DNA of 64,000 nt, taken from the NCBI RefSeq assembly GCF_013087515.1, contig NZ_JABFCN010000022.1, positions 111,856-175,855 of the forward strand, in the 5' to 3' direction. The stretch is from Rhizobium sophorae (GTDB lineage: Bacteria > Pseudomonadota > Alphaproteobacteria > Rhizobiales > Rhizobiaceae). A program made the translations under genes and the position numbers. Shown here one piece after another: positions 8,275-16,547 of this stretch. The stretch's first letter is position 1. The number at the start of each line of letters is the position of its first letter. The notes beneath the pieces were generated by a model. The model did no database searches. It saw nothing but the letters and a program-made list of their open reading frames with translations, and was not told the origin of the DNA.

Positions 8275-9831
8275 TCATTCCGCCGCCTCCACCAGAGGTG
8301 CCGGCGAAAAATCCTCCGGGAAATGCGTCATGGCGCTCATGACAGGATAGGGCGTGAAACCGCCCAGCGCACAGAGCGAGCCGAACTTCATCGTATTGCA
8401 GAGATCGGCAAGCAGCGCCCGGTTCTTCTCCGGCTCGATCCCGTGTGCGATCTTGTCGGCCGTCTCCACGCCGCGCGTCGAGCCGATGCGGCAGGGCGTG
8501 CACTTGCCGCAGCTTTCGACGGCGCAGAATTCCATCGCGAAACGCGCCTGCTTCAGCATATCGGCCGTGTCGTCGAAGACGACGATGCCGGCATGGCCGA
8601 TCAGTCCGTCCTTGGCGGCGAAGGATTCGTAGTCGAACGGCGTGTCGAACAGCGCCCGCGGGAAATAGGCCCCGAGCGGTCCGCCCACCTGCACAGCTTT
8701 GACCGGCCGTCCCGTCACTGTACCGCCACCGATCCTGTCGACGATATCTCCAAGCGAAAGACCGAAGGCCGTTTCATAGAGGCCGCCATATCTGACATTG
8801 CCGGCAATCTGCAGCGGGATGGTGCCGCGCGAGCGGCCCATGCCGAAATCGCGGTAGAAGGCCGCACCCTTTTCCATGATGACCGGCACCGAAGCCAGCG
8901 AGATCACGTTGTTGATGACGGTCGGACAGTTAAACAGCCCCTTATGCGCCGGCAGCGGCGGCTTGGCACGCACGACGCCGCGCTTGCCCTCGAGACTGTT
9001 GAGCAGCGCCGTCTCCTCGCCGCAGACATAGGCGCCGGCGCCGGTGCGCACCTCGATATCGAAGGCGCGGCCGGAGCCGAGCACCGATGGCCCGAGAATG
9101 CCGGCCTGGCGCGCGATGCCGACAGCCTCGGTCATGACAGCGATCGCATGCGGATATTCCGAACGCGTATAAACGAAACCCTTGGTCGCCCCGGTCGCGA
9201 GCCCTGATATCGCCATGCCCTCGATCAGCATGAAGGGATCACCCTCCATGATCATCCGGTCGGCAAAGGTGCCGCTGTCGCCCTCGTCGGCATTGCAGAC
9301 GATATATTTGCGTTCGCCGGCGGCCTCGAGAACGGTCTTCCACTTGATGCCGGTGGGAAAGCCGGCACCGCCGCGGCCGCGCAAGCCGGAATCGGTGATT
9401 TCCTTGACGATTTCAACGGGTGTCATCGAAACGGCGCGGCGAAGCCCGGCAAGACCGCCATGCGCCTCGTAATCGCCAAGCGAAAGCGGATCGGTGACGC
9501 CGCAGCGGGCGAAGGTCAGGCGGGTCTGTTCCTTGAGGAACGGGAGGTCTTCAACCTCCCCGAGACAGAGCCGATGCTCGCTTCCATCAATCATCCCGGC
9601 ACCGAACAGATCAGGCACATCCTCTGACTTCACCGGTCCATAGCCGATGCGCTTGCCGGCAACCTCGACCTCGACCAGCGGCTCCAGCCAGAACATTCCG
9701 CGCGAGCCGTTGCGCACGATCTCGGCATCGAAGCCGCGGGCGGCGATCTCCTGGGCAATCGCCTTTGCCACCTGTTCGGCCCCGAGCGCCAGCGCTGCGG
9801 CATCGCGCGGAACATATATCCTGACCGTCAT
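8275..9831 (-). CDS. fdsB: NAD-dependent formate dehydrogenase beta subunit
   Basis: A 518-residue NuoF-like diaphorase subunit that passes electrons from FdsA/FdsG through FMN to NAD+. An N-terminal thioredoxin-like region is followed by the FMN/NADH fold with GRGGAGFPTG and ADEGDSGTFADR. Near the end is the [4Fe-4S] motif ESCGKCTPCRIGSTRG, with a later cysteine as fourth ligand. The start ATG overlaps the fdsG stop by four bases (ATGA). Confidence 0.95.
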   Translation of the reverse strand: MTVRIYVPRDAAALALGAEQVAKAIAQEIAARGFDAEIVRNGSRGMFWLEPLVEVEVAGKRIGYGPVKSEDVPDLFGAGMIDGSEHRLCLGEVEDLPFLKEQTRLTFARCGVTDPLSLGDYEAHGGLAGLRRAVSMTPVEIVKEITDSGLRGRGGAGFPTGIKWKTVLEAAGERKYIVCNADEGDSGTFADRMIMEGDPFMLIEGMAISGLATGATKGFVYTRSEYPHAIAVMTEAVGIARQAGILGPSVLGSGRAFDIEVRTGAGAYVCGEETALLNSLEGKRGVVRAKPPLPAHKGLFNCPTVINNVISLASVPVIMEKGAAFYRDFGMGRSRGTIPLQIAGNVRYGGLYETAFGLSLGDIVDRIGGGTVTGRPVKAVQVGGPLGAYFPRALFDTPFDYESFAAKDGLIGHAGIVVFDDTADMLKQARFAMEFCAVESCGKCTPCRIGSTRGVETADKIAHGIEPEKNRALLADLCNTMKFGSLCALGGFTPYPVMSAMTHFPEDFSPAPLVEAAE

Positions 9832-10307
9832 CGGCGTGCCTCCGCGACGAGTTCCGCCGCCGTCCGATCGTCGACCCGGCCATAGACCTCGCCGTCGAGC
9901 ATCACCGCCGGCGCGCAGGCGCAGAGCCCGAGACAGTAGACCGGCTCCAGCGTCACGCCACCATCGAGCGTCGTCTGATGAAAATCGATGCCGAGCAGCG
10001 CCTTCACACGTTCGGCCAACGCATCGCCGCCCATCGACTGACAGGCTTCGGCGCGACAGAGCTTCAGCACATGCCGGCCGGCGGGATGGTCGCGATAATC
10101 GTGATAGAAGGTCACCACCCCATGCACTTCGGCGCGGGAGAGGTTCAATTCCTCCGCGATAACAGGCATGGCTTCCTGCGGCACATAGCCGAATTCTTGC
10201 TGAACCTCGTGCAGAATGGGAAGCAGCGGCCCTTCGAGAAAGCGAAGATCGGCGACGATGGCCCGAGTGCGTGCTGCAATATCGCCTTCGGCGATATGAA
10301 TGGTCAT
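9828..10307 (-). CDS. fdsG: NAD-dependent formate dehydrogenase gamma subunit
   Basis: A 159-residue NuoE-like thioredoxin-fold [2Fe-2S] subunit. The cluster ligands C84, C89, C125 and C129 match the NuoE pattern (CRAEAC ... CLGLC). It is the first gene of the fds operon. Its ATG follows GGAGGG. The 135-base region upstream carries LysR-type dyads. Confidence 0.94.
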   Translation of the reverse strand: MTIHIAEGDIAARTRAIVADLRFLEGPLLPILHEVQQEFGYVPQEAMPVIAEELNLSRAEVHGVVTFYHDYRDHPAGRHVLKLCRAEACQSMGGDALAERVKALLGIDFHQTTLDGGVTLEPVYCLGLCACAPAVMLDGEVYGRVDDRTAAELVAEARR

Positions 10308-10413
10308 AAGGCAGCCCTCCCAGCGGCTTGCTCGTTGCGAAATAGCGGGCCTCCCCCAGCCGGATGCTATTCCGTCACCACCATCTCAGGGAAGCAGCCG
10401 GCGATCAATAAAG

Positions 10414-10444
10414 CTATCTCGTTGCTTGATAGGTTTTTTCTATC
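10414..10444. promoter_or_regulatory. LysR-type operator dyads upstream of fdsG
   Basis: CTATC at 10414 and GATAG at 10428 form an inverted repeat that contains ATC-N9-GAT, a general LysR-box layout. A second overlapping dyad, GATAG-N7-CTATC, follows (10428-10444). They lie 107 bases or more before the fdsG start and touch the end of the lysR gene. Role in formate control is inferred. Confidence 0.55.
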
Positions 10445-11336
10445 AAAGTTCTTCGTCTTGCACGAGCACTCTCGCTTCATGCAGCAAAGCCGAGACAAGC
10501 GGCGTGAAGGGCTCGCGATAAGGCGCAACAAGGCCGACCAGATGATGCGCTTCCGGCTCGACGATCGGGATCATGCGGATTTCCACTGGAAATCCGAAGG
10601 ATTTGGCGACGTTGCGCGGCATGATGCTCGCCCAGCGTCCGGTCCTGACATGCGAGAACAGCACGATCATCGAGTTGGACTCGAGCGTCGGATGCGCTGT
10701 TGCGCCTGCTTCCGTCAAGTGGCGGTTGATGATGCGGCGGTTCTGCATGTCGGCAGTCAATAGACAAAGCCGAAGGTCGCCGATCTCCCGCCAGGTCACG
10801 TTGTCGCGATCGGACAGCGGGCTGCCGGCAGCCGTGATCAGATTATAGCGCTCCGCATAGAGGGGAACGGTCGTGACGCGGCCGAGCGGCTCGTTTTCGA
10901 GATAGGTGATGCCGGCATCGATTTCGAGGTTTTCGAGCATGCTCAGTACCTGCAGCGAATTCCGCGAGACGATCGAGAAGGTCACGCCGGGATGCCGCTC
11001 CTGAAAGGGCGTGGTGATGCGCGACAGCATGGCGAGCGCGGTCGGAATGGCGGCGAGGCGAATGTGGCCGGAAAGCCCGCGGCGCGCGGCACGCATCTCC
11101 TCACGCATGGTGCGGGCATCGCCGACGATGCGCCGGGCCCATTCGAGCACGCGCTGCCCCTCCGGCGTCAGCCCCTGGAACCGCGAACCGCGCTGCACCA
11201 ACATGACGCCGAGTTGATCCTCGAGCTGGCGGATGGCCGCGGAAAGCGTCGGCTGCGAGATCCCGCACTCCTCCGCAGCGCGGCCAAAGTGCTTTTCATT
11301 GGCAAGGGCGATGAAGAATTCCAGCTTGTCGATCAT
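10443..11336 (-). CDS. LysR-family regulator, candidate activator of fds
   Basis: A 297-residue LysR regulator. The winged HTH at residues 1-60 includes FIALANEKHFGRAAEECGIS followed by a typical recognition helix, and the effector-binding domain begins near residue 90. It precedes fdsG on the same strand with a 135-base gap, and an ATC-N9-GAT dyad sits at its 3' end. Context suggests control of formate dehydrogenase (FdsR-like), but the ligand cannot be read from sequence. The ATG follows GGGAG. Confidence 0.85.
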   Translation of the reverse strand: MIDKLEFFIALANEKHFGRAAEECGISQPTLSAAIRQLEDQLGVMLVQRGSRFQGLTPEGQRVLEWARRIVGDARTMREEMRAARRGLSGHIRLAAIPTALAMLSRITTPFQERHPGVTFSIVSRNSLQVLSMLENLEIDAGITYLENEPLGRVTTVPLYAERYNLITAAGSPLSDRDNVTWREIGDLRLCLLTADMQNRRIINRHLTEAGATAHPTLESNSMIVLFSHVRTGRWASIMPRNVAKSFGFPVEIRMIPIVEPEAHHLVGLVAPYREPFTPLVSALLHEARVLVQDEEL

Positions 11337-11417
11337 CCGGTCTCCCGATCCGGCATGACATCATCCGGGTCAGTTCATCTTTGACGCAGCAGCGGTGCTC
11401 CGCAAGAGCGATCTCTA

Positions 11418-11528
11418 GATCAGTATGATTTTAGGCCCGATCGGCCTAAAATCTGAATCCTGATCTAAATCAAAGAAATAGACCATGATGTCGTCCGAAA
11501 ACCGCGCACACTTTTCGGCATCATGCTC
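11418..11528. repeat. Composite mosaic repeat, types C plus A
   Basis: Two palindromes in tandem. Type C is GATTTTAGGCC/GGCCTAAAATC (11427-11453). It is followed by an inverted type A element (11481-11528) with core AAAACCGCGCACACTTTT between CATGATG and CATCATG. Nearly the same pair with the same spacing occurs at 16427-16527. It overlaps the end of the arsR-like gene. Confidence 0.8.
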
Positions 11529-11869
11529 TAACTGTTCTCTGCAGCCGGAAAAAGATCGAACAGCGATTCGAGGAAGGCAAGCACGCTGACATTGCCGATG
11601 CTGTAATAGACCAGCCTGCCCTGACGGCGCGTATGGACCAGGCCTTCGAGCCTTAACCGCGCCAGTTGCTGCGAGACCATTGCCTGCTGTATGCCGAGGA
11701 TATTTTCGATTTCACTCACCGTCCGCTCCTCGTTCGCCAGTATGCAGAGGATCAGAAGCCGGGTCTGGTGCGCTAGCGCTTTCAGCAGGCCGCTCGCTTC
11801 ATGGGCTTGTCCAGCGAGTGTGTGCAATTCCTGGCCGGACATCCCCGGCTTGGGTTTGGGCAAAGGCAT
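11528..11869 (-). CDS. ArsR-family transcriptional regulator
   Basis: A 113-residue winged-helix repressor of the ArsR/SmtB type (LKALAHQTRLLILCILANEE ... QAMVSQQLARLRLEGLV). C42 is at the position used by sulfide/peroxide-sensing BigR/SqrR proteins, but I see no second cysteine near the C-terminus, so a disulfide switch of that kind is doubtful. The frame extends to a GTG at 11908, but a likely promoter covers that region, so ATG 11869 is preferred. No partner gene is directly attached downstream. Confidence 0.75.
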   Translation of the reverse strand: MPLPKPKPGMSGQELHTLAGQAHEASGLLKALAHQTRLLILCILANEERTVSEIENILGIQQAMVSQQLARLRLEGLVHTRRQGRLVYYSIGNVSVLAFLESLFDLFPAAENS

Positions 11870-11911
11870 TCGGTATCTCGGAAGGACGGCGATGAGGTAG
11901 ATCAGCACAAT

Positions 11912-11939
11912 AGCATATTCGCAGAAGCGAATTGGTCAA
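11912..11939 (-). promoter_or_regulatory. Promoter and operator dyad of the arsR-like gene
   Basis: On the minus strand, TTGACC, 16 bases, then TATGCT form a sigma70-like promoter. The spacer contains a perfect palindrome ATTCGC-AGAA-GCGAAT (11917-11932), a natural autorepressor site. Inferred from sequence only. Confidence 0.5.
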
Positions 11940-11971
11940 AATGAAGAAATGCCAAAAAAGGTCCAAGTAAA

Positions 11972-12742
11972 TCAGCAGATAAGCTGACCGCCATTGATCT
12001 CGATCACCTGTCCGGTGATGTAACCCGAGAGGGCGGGAGCCGCCAGGAACAGATAGGCGGGAGCACAATCCTCCGCCGTGCCGAGCCGCTGCAGGGGGAT
12101 GGACTTTCTCGTTTGCTCCAGCTTTTCGCGGGAGGAATAGCGCTCATGGAAATCCGTCTCGATCGTTCCTGGCGACACGCAATTGACGCGGATTCCGTCC
12201 GGTGCAAGCTCACGGGCAAGCGCCTTGGAATACGTCGCAACGAAGGCTTTCGAGGCCGAATAGATCGAAGAGCCGGGGCTGCCGCCTGTCAGCGCCGAAA
12301 TCGAAACCGTGTTGACGATGGCCGCGCCTTCAGCCGCCTTCAATGCCGGCAGCAGCGCCCGCGTCAGCGCCACTACCGATGTCTGGTTGAGCCGCACGAC
12401 CGCCTCATATTCTGCGTCGGTGAGCGTGGCAGCGGGAAAACGGCCAAGCATGGTGCCGGCATTGTTGACGAGCACATCGACCCTATCAAAGAAGGCGAGA
12501 GCATCCTCGGCAAATTGCGCTGCCCCACCGACCGCGGAAAAATCGGCATTAAGCAGCAGCGCCCGTCTTTCGGATTCAGCCGTCAGCAGGAAATCCGGCA
12601 GGTCGCGTCCCGGCTTGCGCCCGGTATGGACGATCACCTTCGCGCCGCAGTCCAGGAACTGCCGGGCCACTTCAAGGCCGATGCCGCGGCCGGCGCCAGT
12701 CACTACGACATTGCGATTTTCGAACAGTCTGGGATGGAACAC
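11972..12742 (-). CDS. Short-chain dehydrogenase/reductase
   Basis: A 256-residue classical SDR. The Rossmann motif TGAGRGIG, NNAG, the catalytic YSASK and the NCVSPGTIETD segment are all present. The likely start is GTG at 12742, eight bases after GAGGAGGA; an upstream ATG at 12796 in the same frame lacks a ribosome binding site. It lies between soxR and the arsR-like gene on the same strand. The substrate is unknown; the fold fits 3-oxoacyl-ACP reductase-like or polyol enzymes. Confidence 0.85.
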   Translation of the reverse strand: MFHPRLFENRNVVVTGAGRGIGLEVARQFLDCGAKVIVHTGRKPGRDLPDFLLTAESERRALLLNADFSAVGGAAQFAEDALAFFDRVDVLVNNAGTMLGRFPAATLTDAEYEAVVRLNQTSVVALTRALLPALKAAEGAAIVNTVSISALTGGSPGSSIYSASKAFVATYSKALARELAPDGIRVNCVSPGTIETDFHERYSSREKLEQTRKSIPLQRLGTAEDCAPAYLFLAAPALSGYITGQVIEINGGQLIC

Positions 12743-12853
12743 GAAGCCGTCCTCCTCGCGGACAGTGCCGCCGGTTGTGTCATTCGCCCTTAACATATGA
12801 GCGCGCCGGCTGAAAGAAAGGCGCGTATCGATCTTTCCTGGGGAGGACCGGGG

Positions 12854-13318
12854 TTAGTTTTCCGTCTCCAGAAGCCGCGCGCCCGGCCCTTCCTTGCCGA
12901 GCCGGTCGCAGGGATTGCGCAACGGACAGCTTTCGATCGACAGGCAGCCGCAGCCGATGCAGCCGGTCAGACGGTCGCGCAGCAGGCTAAGCCGCCTGAT
13001 TCGCGCGTCGAGATCATCCTTCCACAGCGCCGACAGCGTCTGCCAATCGGCGACGGTCGGCGTGCGTCCCTGCGGCAGGGACTCGAACGCCGCCTGGATT
13101 TCCGAAAGCGAAATGCCGACACGCTGCGCCACCTTGATGATGCCGAGCCGGCGAAGCACATCGCGCCCATAGCGCCGTTGATTGCCGCGGGAGCGGATGC
13201 TCGAGATCAGCCCCTTGGTCTCGTAAAAATGCAGCGCCGAGACGGCCAGGCCGCTGCGCTCCGCCACTTCGCCGACCGTCAGGAGCTTGCCGAGCGGCGT
13301 TGCCGGAATTGTATCCAT
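12854..13318 (-). CDS. soxR: Redox-sensitive regulator SoxR
   Basis: A 154-residue MerR-family activator. The HTH at the N-terminus ([21 protein letters not shown]) and the [2Fe-2S] ligands C120, C123, C125 and C131 ([12 protein letters not shown]) are exactly SoxR-like. It should sense redox-cycling compounds or superoxide and activate promoters with over-long spacers. A SoxR box lies in the divergent region shared with the FMN reductase gene. No soxS is present, as is usual outside enterobacteria. Confidence 0.95.
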   Translation of the reverse strand: MDTIPATPLGKLLTVGEVAERSGLAVSALHFYETKGLISSIRSRGNQRRYGRDVLRRLGIIKVAQRVGISLSEIQAAFESLPQGRTPTVADWQTLSALWKDDLDARIRRLSLLRDRLTGCIGCGCLSIESCPLRNPCDRLGKEGPGARLLETEN

Positions 13319-13324
13319 TGCCTC

Positions 13325-13355
13325 TTGACCTCAAGATTAGTTGAGGTTTTATAAG
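13325..13355 (+). promoter_or_regulatory. SoxR-controlled promoter
   Basis: TTGACC (13325-13330) and TATAAG (13350-13355) are separated by 19 bases, the over-long spacer that MerR-family activators correct. The spacer holds the dyad CCTCAAGATTAGTTGAGG (13329-13346), closely matching the known soxS operator CCTCAAGTTAACTTGAGG. It faces the FMN reductase and ends just upstream of the soxR start on the other strand. Confidence 0.9.
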
Positions 13356-13401
13356 CCTTGCTCCAGCAATCGTAAAGCCCAATCGCGAGAAGGAGCGGCG
13401 C

Positions 13402-13977
13402 ATGAAAACATCCATCAGGCTGGCGGTGATCTACGGAAGTACAAGAAAGGGCCGAATCTGCGACCGGGTGGTCAAATGGCTGACGCAGGAACTCGTCCGC
13501 TTCCCGCAATTCGATATCGAAATCATCGATCCACTGGATTTTGCGCTGCCGCCCGACCGTGACATGGCGCACCCCGAAATCGACAGGCTCTCCGGGCGGC
13601 TCGGCATGGCCGACGCCTTCATCATCGTCACGCCGGAATACAATCACAGCTTCAGCGCCGCGTTGAAATCGACCATCGATCTGTTTTTCGAGCCCTGGCA
13701 GGGCAAGCCGGTCTCCTTTGTTTCCTATGGCGGCATTTCCGGTGGCCTGCGCGCGGTCGAGCAATTACGGCTCGTCTTTGCGGAACTCCACGCCGTCACC
13801 ATCCGCGATTCGGTCAGCTTTTCCGCGCCATGGAGCCGCTTCGACGTCGCCGGACGGCTTGACGATCCGAGCGACGCTCTGCACACGCTCGACCGGATGA
13901 TGGCGCGGCTGGAATGGTGGACGCGGGCGCTCATTGCCGCGCGCGGCGATCATCCCTACGCCGATATCGCCGCTTAA
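13402..13977 (+). CDS. NADPH-dependent FMN reductase, probable SoxR target
   Basis: A 191-residue flavodoxin-fold reductase of the NADPH-dependent FMN/quinone reductase family. Visible motifs are GSTRKGR (FMN phosphate loop, residues 12-18) and the TPEYNHSFSAALKS signature. It is driven by the SoxR promoter just upstream and divergent from soxR, so it probably deals with redox-cycling quinones or dyes. The ATG follows GGAG. A rho-independent terminator follows. Confidence 0.88.
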   Translation: MKTSIRLAVIYGSTRKGRICDRVVKWLTQELVRFPQFDIEIIDPLDFALPPDRDMAHPEIDRLSGRLGMADAFIIVTPEYNHSFSAALKSTIDLFFEPWQGKPVSFVSYGGISGGLRAVEQLRLVFAELHAVTIRDSVSFSAPWSRFDVAGRLDDPSDALHTLDRMMARLEWWTRALIAARGDHPYADIAA

Positions 13978-14023
13978 GACGAAGGGCTCCGGTTCCGTTC
14001 CCGGCAGGTACGGAACCTTTGGG

Positions 14024-14056
14024 AACACCCGGGCAGATCCTCCGCCCGGGTGTTTT
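14024..14056 (+). terminator. Terminator after the FMN reductase gene
   Basis: An 11-bp stem AACACCCGGGC/GCCCGGGTGTT with a 9-base loop and a short T run. A weaker hairpin, GGTTCCG/CGGAACC (13991-14017), precedes it. Confidence 0.85.
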
Positions 14057-14148
14057 CCGTCACATCCGGTTCATTCCGACCGCACGGACGGGTTCGCAAT
14101 TTTGCTGTTGCGGGGGGAAAATCCCGGTGATAGTTTCCGCGCAAATAA

Positions 14149-14238
14149 CAGGGGAGCTCCGTATCGCCGGGGCTGAGATGTGAGGTGCAAGCCTCTGGAC
14201 CCTTCAAAGCTGATCTGGGTAATGCCAGCGGAGCGAGG
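14149..14238 (+). ncRNA. TPP riboswitch (THI element)
   Basis: All core motifs of the thiamine pyrophosphate aptamer appear in order: GGGGCTGAGATG (P2/J), GGACCCTTCAA, CTGATCTGGGTAATGCCAGCG, then GGAGCGAGG. The last segment includes the GAGG ribosome binding site, with the ATG at 14244 five bases later. Ligand binding should therefore hide the ribosome binding site and lower translation of the uptake operon when TPP is plentiful. Confidence 0.95.
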
Positions 14239-14243
14239 TTCAG

Positions 14244-14852
14244 ATGTTCTCAGGCGCACAAGTGTCACTCTATCCGATGTCCGGCAATTTCGTCGGCATC
14301 ATTCTCGATGCCGTCAAGGCGCTCGATCCCTATCGCGACCGGCTGCGCATCGAGACCGATGATATCTCCACGCTGCTGGTCGGCCCGCCTGACATTCTCT
14401 TCGCCGCCATGCACGATCTTTTCGTCGCCGCCGCTAAGACCGGCGAGCATTGCGTCCTTTCCGCTGCCGTTTCACGCGGCTGCCCCGGCGAGCCGGACGA
14501 CGCCATCTGCGGCGTCAACCCTTCCCTCGGTCAGGTGGAGCCGCTTGCCGAGCGTATAACAGCCGCACTTGCCGCCGTTGAAACCACCGCCGAGACCGGA
14601 CAGCCGACCGCTGCGCAATTCTCGCTCTACGTCATGGGCACCGGCACCCATATGGACGAGATCTATGGCTGCATCGACTTCCTGAAGCGCTCCGGCACCT
14701 TCGACCGCGCCAAGAATTTCTGCACCAGGCTCTCTGGTGACGCTGGCACGGTCTTCGCAACCATTCGTCAGGCCTTCTATCGCTTCGGCGACCCCGAGGG
14801 ACATGTGACCCTCGACATCACCGTGTCCGCGAATAGCCCGACGAAAGCCTGA
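14244..14852 (+). CDS. ykoF: YkoF-like thiamine/HMP-binding protein
   Basis: A 202-residue protein made of two tandem YkoF/ACT-like halves (about 1-95 and 110-200), beginning MFSGAQVSLYPMSGNFVGII with a matching second copy around QFSLYVMGTGTHMDEIYGCI. YkoF proteins bind thiamine or its hydroxymethylpyrimidine moiety. It has no signal peptide, so it acts in the cytoplasm. It is the first gene under the TPP riboswitch, 12 bases before the permease gene. Confidence 0.9.
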   Translation: MFSGAQVSLYPMSGNFVGIILDAVKALDPYRDRLRIETDDISTLLVGPPDILFAAMHDLFVAAAKTGEHCVLSAAVSRGCPGEPDDAICGVNPSLGQVEPLAERITAALAAVETTAETGQPTAAQFSLYVMGTGTHMDEIYGCIDFLKRSGTFDRAKNFCTRLSGDAGTVFATIRQAFYRFGDPEGHVTLDITVSANSPTKA

Positions 14853-14864
14853 AATCGAACGCTG

Positions 14865-15671
14865 ATGACACCGTCAAAACCATCGGATTCGCGCCTTGCC
14901 GCGCTCCGCTCCGCTCTCTACCGGGGCATACCCGCCTTGCTGGCCGGCTGCGCCTTCTTGGCGGCATGGGAACTCTATGTCGATCTTTCCGGTATCAAAC
15001 CTTCCATCCTGCCGGCGCCTTCGCGCATCGTCATCCAGGGCTGGCTGAACCGCGAGGCGCTTATCGCCAACACCTGGCCGACGCTCGGCGCGACACTCGG
15101 AGGTTTCGCCCTGTCGCTTGCCTTCGCCTTCGCCGCCTCGATCCTCATGGATTTCGTGCCCTTCATGCGCCGGGCATTGCTGCCGATCTTCATCGCCAGC
15201 CAGACCCTGCCGCTGGTGGCGATCGCGCCCCTCGTCGTCCTCTGGTTCGGCTTCGGCCTGTTGCCGAAGGTCCTGCTGGTGGCGCTCGTCACCTTCTTCC
15301 CGCTGCTCGTCGCCTTGCTGCAGGGCTATGAATCAACCGACCGCGACATCGCCGAATTACTGAATTCGATGAAGGCGAGCCGCTGGCGCATTTTCCGCCT
15401 GGCACGGCTTCCTTCCTCGCTGCCCTATTTCTTCGCCGGCCTGCGGATCTCGATCACCTATGCCGTCGTCGGCGCGATCTTTGCCGAATATGCCGGCGCC
15501 GCCCGCGGCCTCGGCATCTATATCCTGAACGCCAAGAACAATTTCCGCCCCGATCTCGTGCTCGCCGCCGTCGTCGTCAGCGCCGTGCTGACACTCTGCC
15601 TCTTCGGGCTGACGCTGATGATCCAGCGCCTCGTCATGCCCTGGCAACAATCCGGGGAGCAGCGCCGATGA
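14865..15671 (+). CDS. thiX: ABC transporter permease, thiamine precursor uptake
   Basis: A 268-residue inner-membrane permease with about six hydrophobic segments and the ABC-interaction loop (LLNSMKASRWRIFRLARLP). It is of the SsuC/TauC-like type found in ThiXYZ systems. The riboswitch, ykoF and a THI5-like binding protein point to uptake of a hydroxymethylpyrimidine compound such as a formylaminopyrimidine. It overlaps the ATPase gene by four bases (ATGA). Confidence 0.88.
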   Translation: MTPSKPSDSRLAALRSALYRGIPALLAGCAFLAAWELYVDLSGIKPSILPAPSRIVIQGWLNREALIANTWPTLGATLGGFALSLAFAFAASILMDFVPFMRRALLPIFIASQTLPLVAIAPLVVLWFGFGLLPKVLLVALVTFFPLLVALLQGYESTDRDIAELLNSMKASRWRIFRLARLPSSLPYFFAGLRISITYAVVGAIFAEYAGAARGLGIYILNAKNNFRPDLVLAAVVVSAVLTLCLFGLTLMIQRLVMPWQQSGEQRR

Positions 15672-16423
15672 GCGATGCAATGGTTGAGCTGCGCAACATC
15701 TCGAAGTCCTTCGACGGCATGAAGGTGCTGGACGATATTTCGCTCGCTGTCGAAAGCGGCGAGTTCGTTTCGATCGTCGGCCCATCCGGCTCCGGAAAAT
15801 CGACGGTACTGAGGTTGCTGACACAGGCGCTTCGGCCCGATTTCGGCACCATGCTCTTCAAGGGCGCGCCGCTGGAACAGGCGCCGCATTCCTTCGCCTT
15901 CATGCCGCAACGCGATGCGCTGATGCCCTGGCGCCGGATCATCGACAATGCGGCACTCGGTCTCGAGGTGAAAGGCATGAACCGCCGCGCGGCCCGCGCC
16001 GCCGTCGCGCCGCTGTTCGAGAGCTTCGGCCTTGCCGGCTTCGAGCATCACTATCCCTCCGACCTGTCAGGCGGCATGCGCCAGCGCGCCGCACTGCTGC
16101 GCACCGTCGTCCAGACCCAGGACATGCTGCTGCTCGACGAGCCTTTCGGCGCGCTCGACGCGCTGACGCGCACGCAGATCCAGGAATGGCTGCAAGGCAT
16201 GTGGACCGAGCACCGCTGGACGGCGCTGCTGATCACCCATGATGTTCGCGAGGCCGTGTTCCTTTCCGACCGGATCTACGTGCTTTCGGCCCGTCCGGCG
16301 CGTATCATCCGTGAATTCCGCGTTCCCCTGCCCCGTCCGAGAAGCATTGCCGATCTCGGCTCGCCGGCGGCCCAGGCGATCGAAACCGAAATCCTGCAAA
16401 CCCTGCTTCATCCGGTAGAATAG
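15668..16423 (+). CDS. thiZ: ABC transporter ATP-binding protein, thiamine precursor uptake
   Basis: A 251-residue ABC ATPase with Walker A GPSGSGKST (near residue 40), a Q-loop, signature LSGGMRQRAA, Walker B MLLLDEPFGALD and an H-loop in LLITHDV. It energises the ThiX permease. Its stop codon abuts a composite mosaic repeat that separates it from thiY. Confidence 0.9.
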   Translation: MSDAMVELRNISKSFDGMKVLDDISLAVESGEFVSIVGPSGSGKSTVLRLLTQALRPDFGTMLFKGAPLEQAPHSFAFMPQRDALMPWRRIIDNAALGLEVKGMNRRAARAAVAPLFESFGLAGFEHHYPSDLSGGMRQRAALLRTVVQTQDMLLLDEPFGALDALTRTQIQEWLQGMWTEHRWTALLITHDVREAVFLSDRIYVLSARPARIIREFRVPLPRPRSIADLGSPAAQAIETEILQTLLHPVE

Positions 16424-16426
16424 GAT

Positions 16427-16527
16427 GATTTTAGGCCGGCCGGCCTAAAATCTGAATCCTTTTCTAATTTAAAGAGTTAGAGCATGATGTCGTCCGAAAA
16501 CCGCTCACACTTTTCGGCATCATGCTC
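16427..16527. repeat. Composite mosaic repeat, types C plus A, inside the thi operon
   Basis: Type C palindrome GATTTTAGGCC/GGCCTAAAATC (16427-16452) is followed by an inverted type A palindrome from GAGCATGATG to CATCATGCTC (16480-16527). It fills most of the 124-base gap between thiZ and thiY and could stabilise or attenuate the transcript there. Confidence 0.85.
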
Positions 16528-16547
16528 TGAGACCTGAGGAGGTCACC

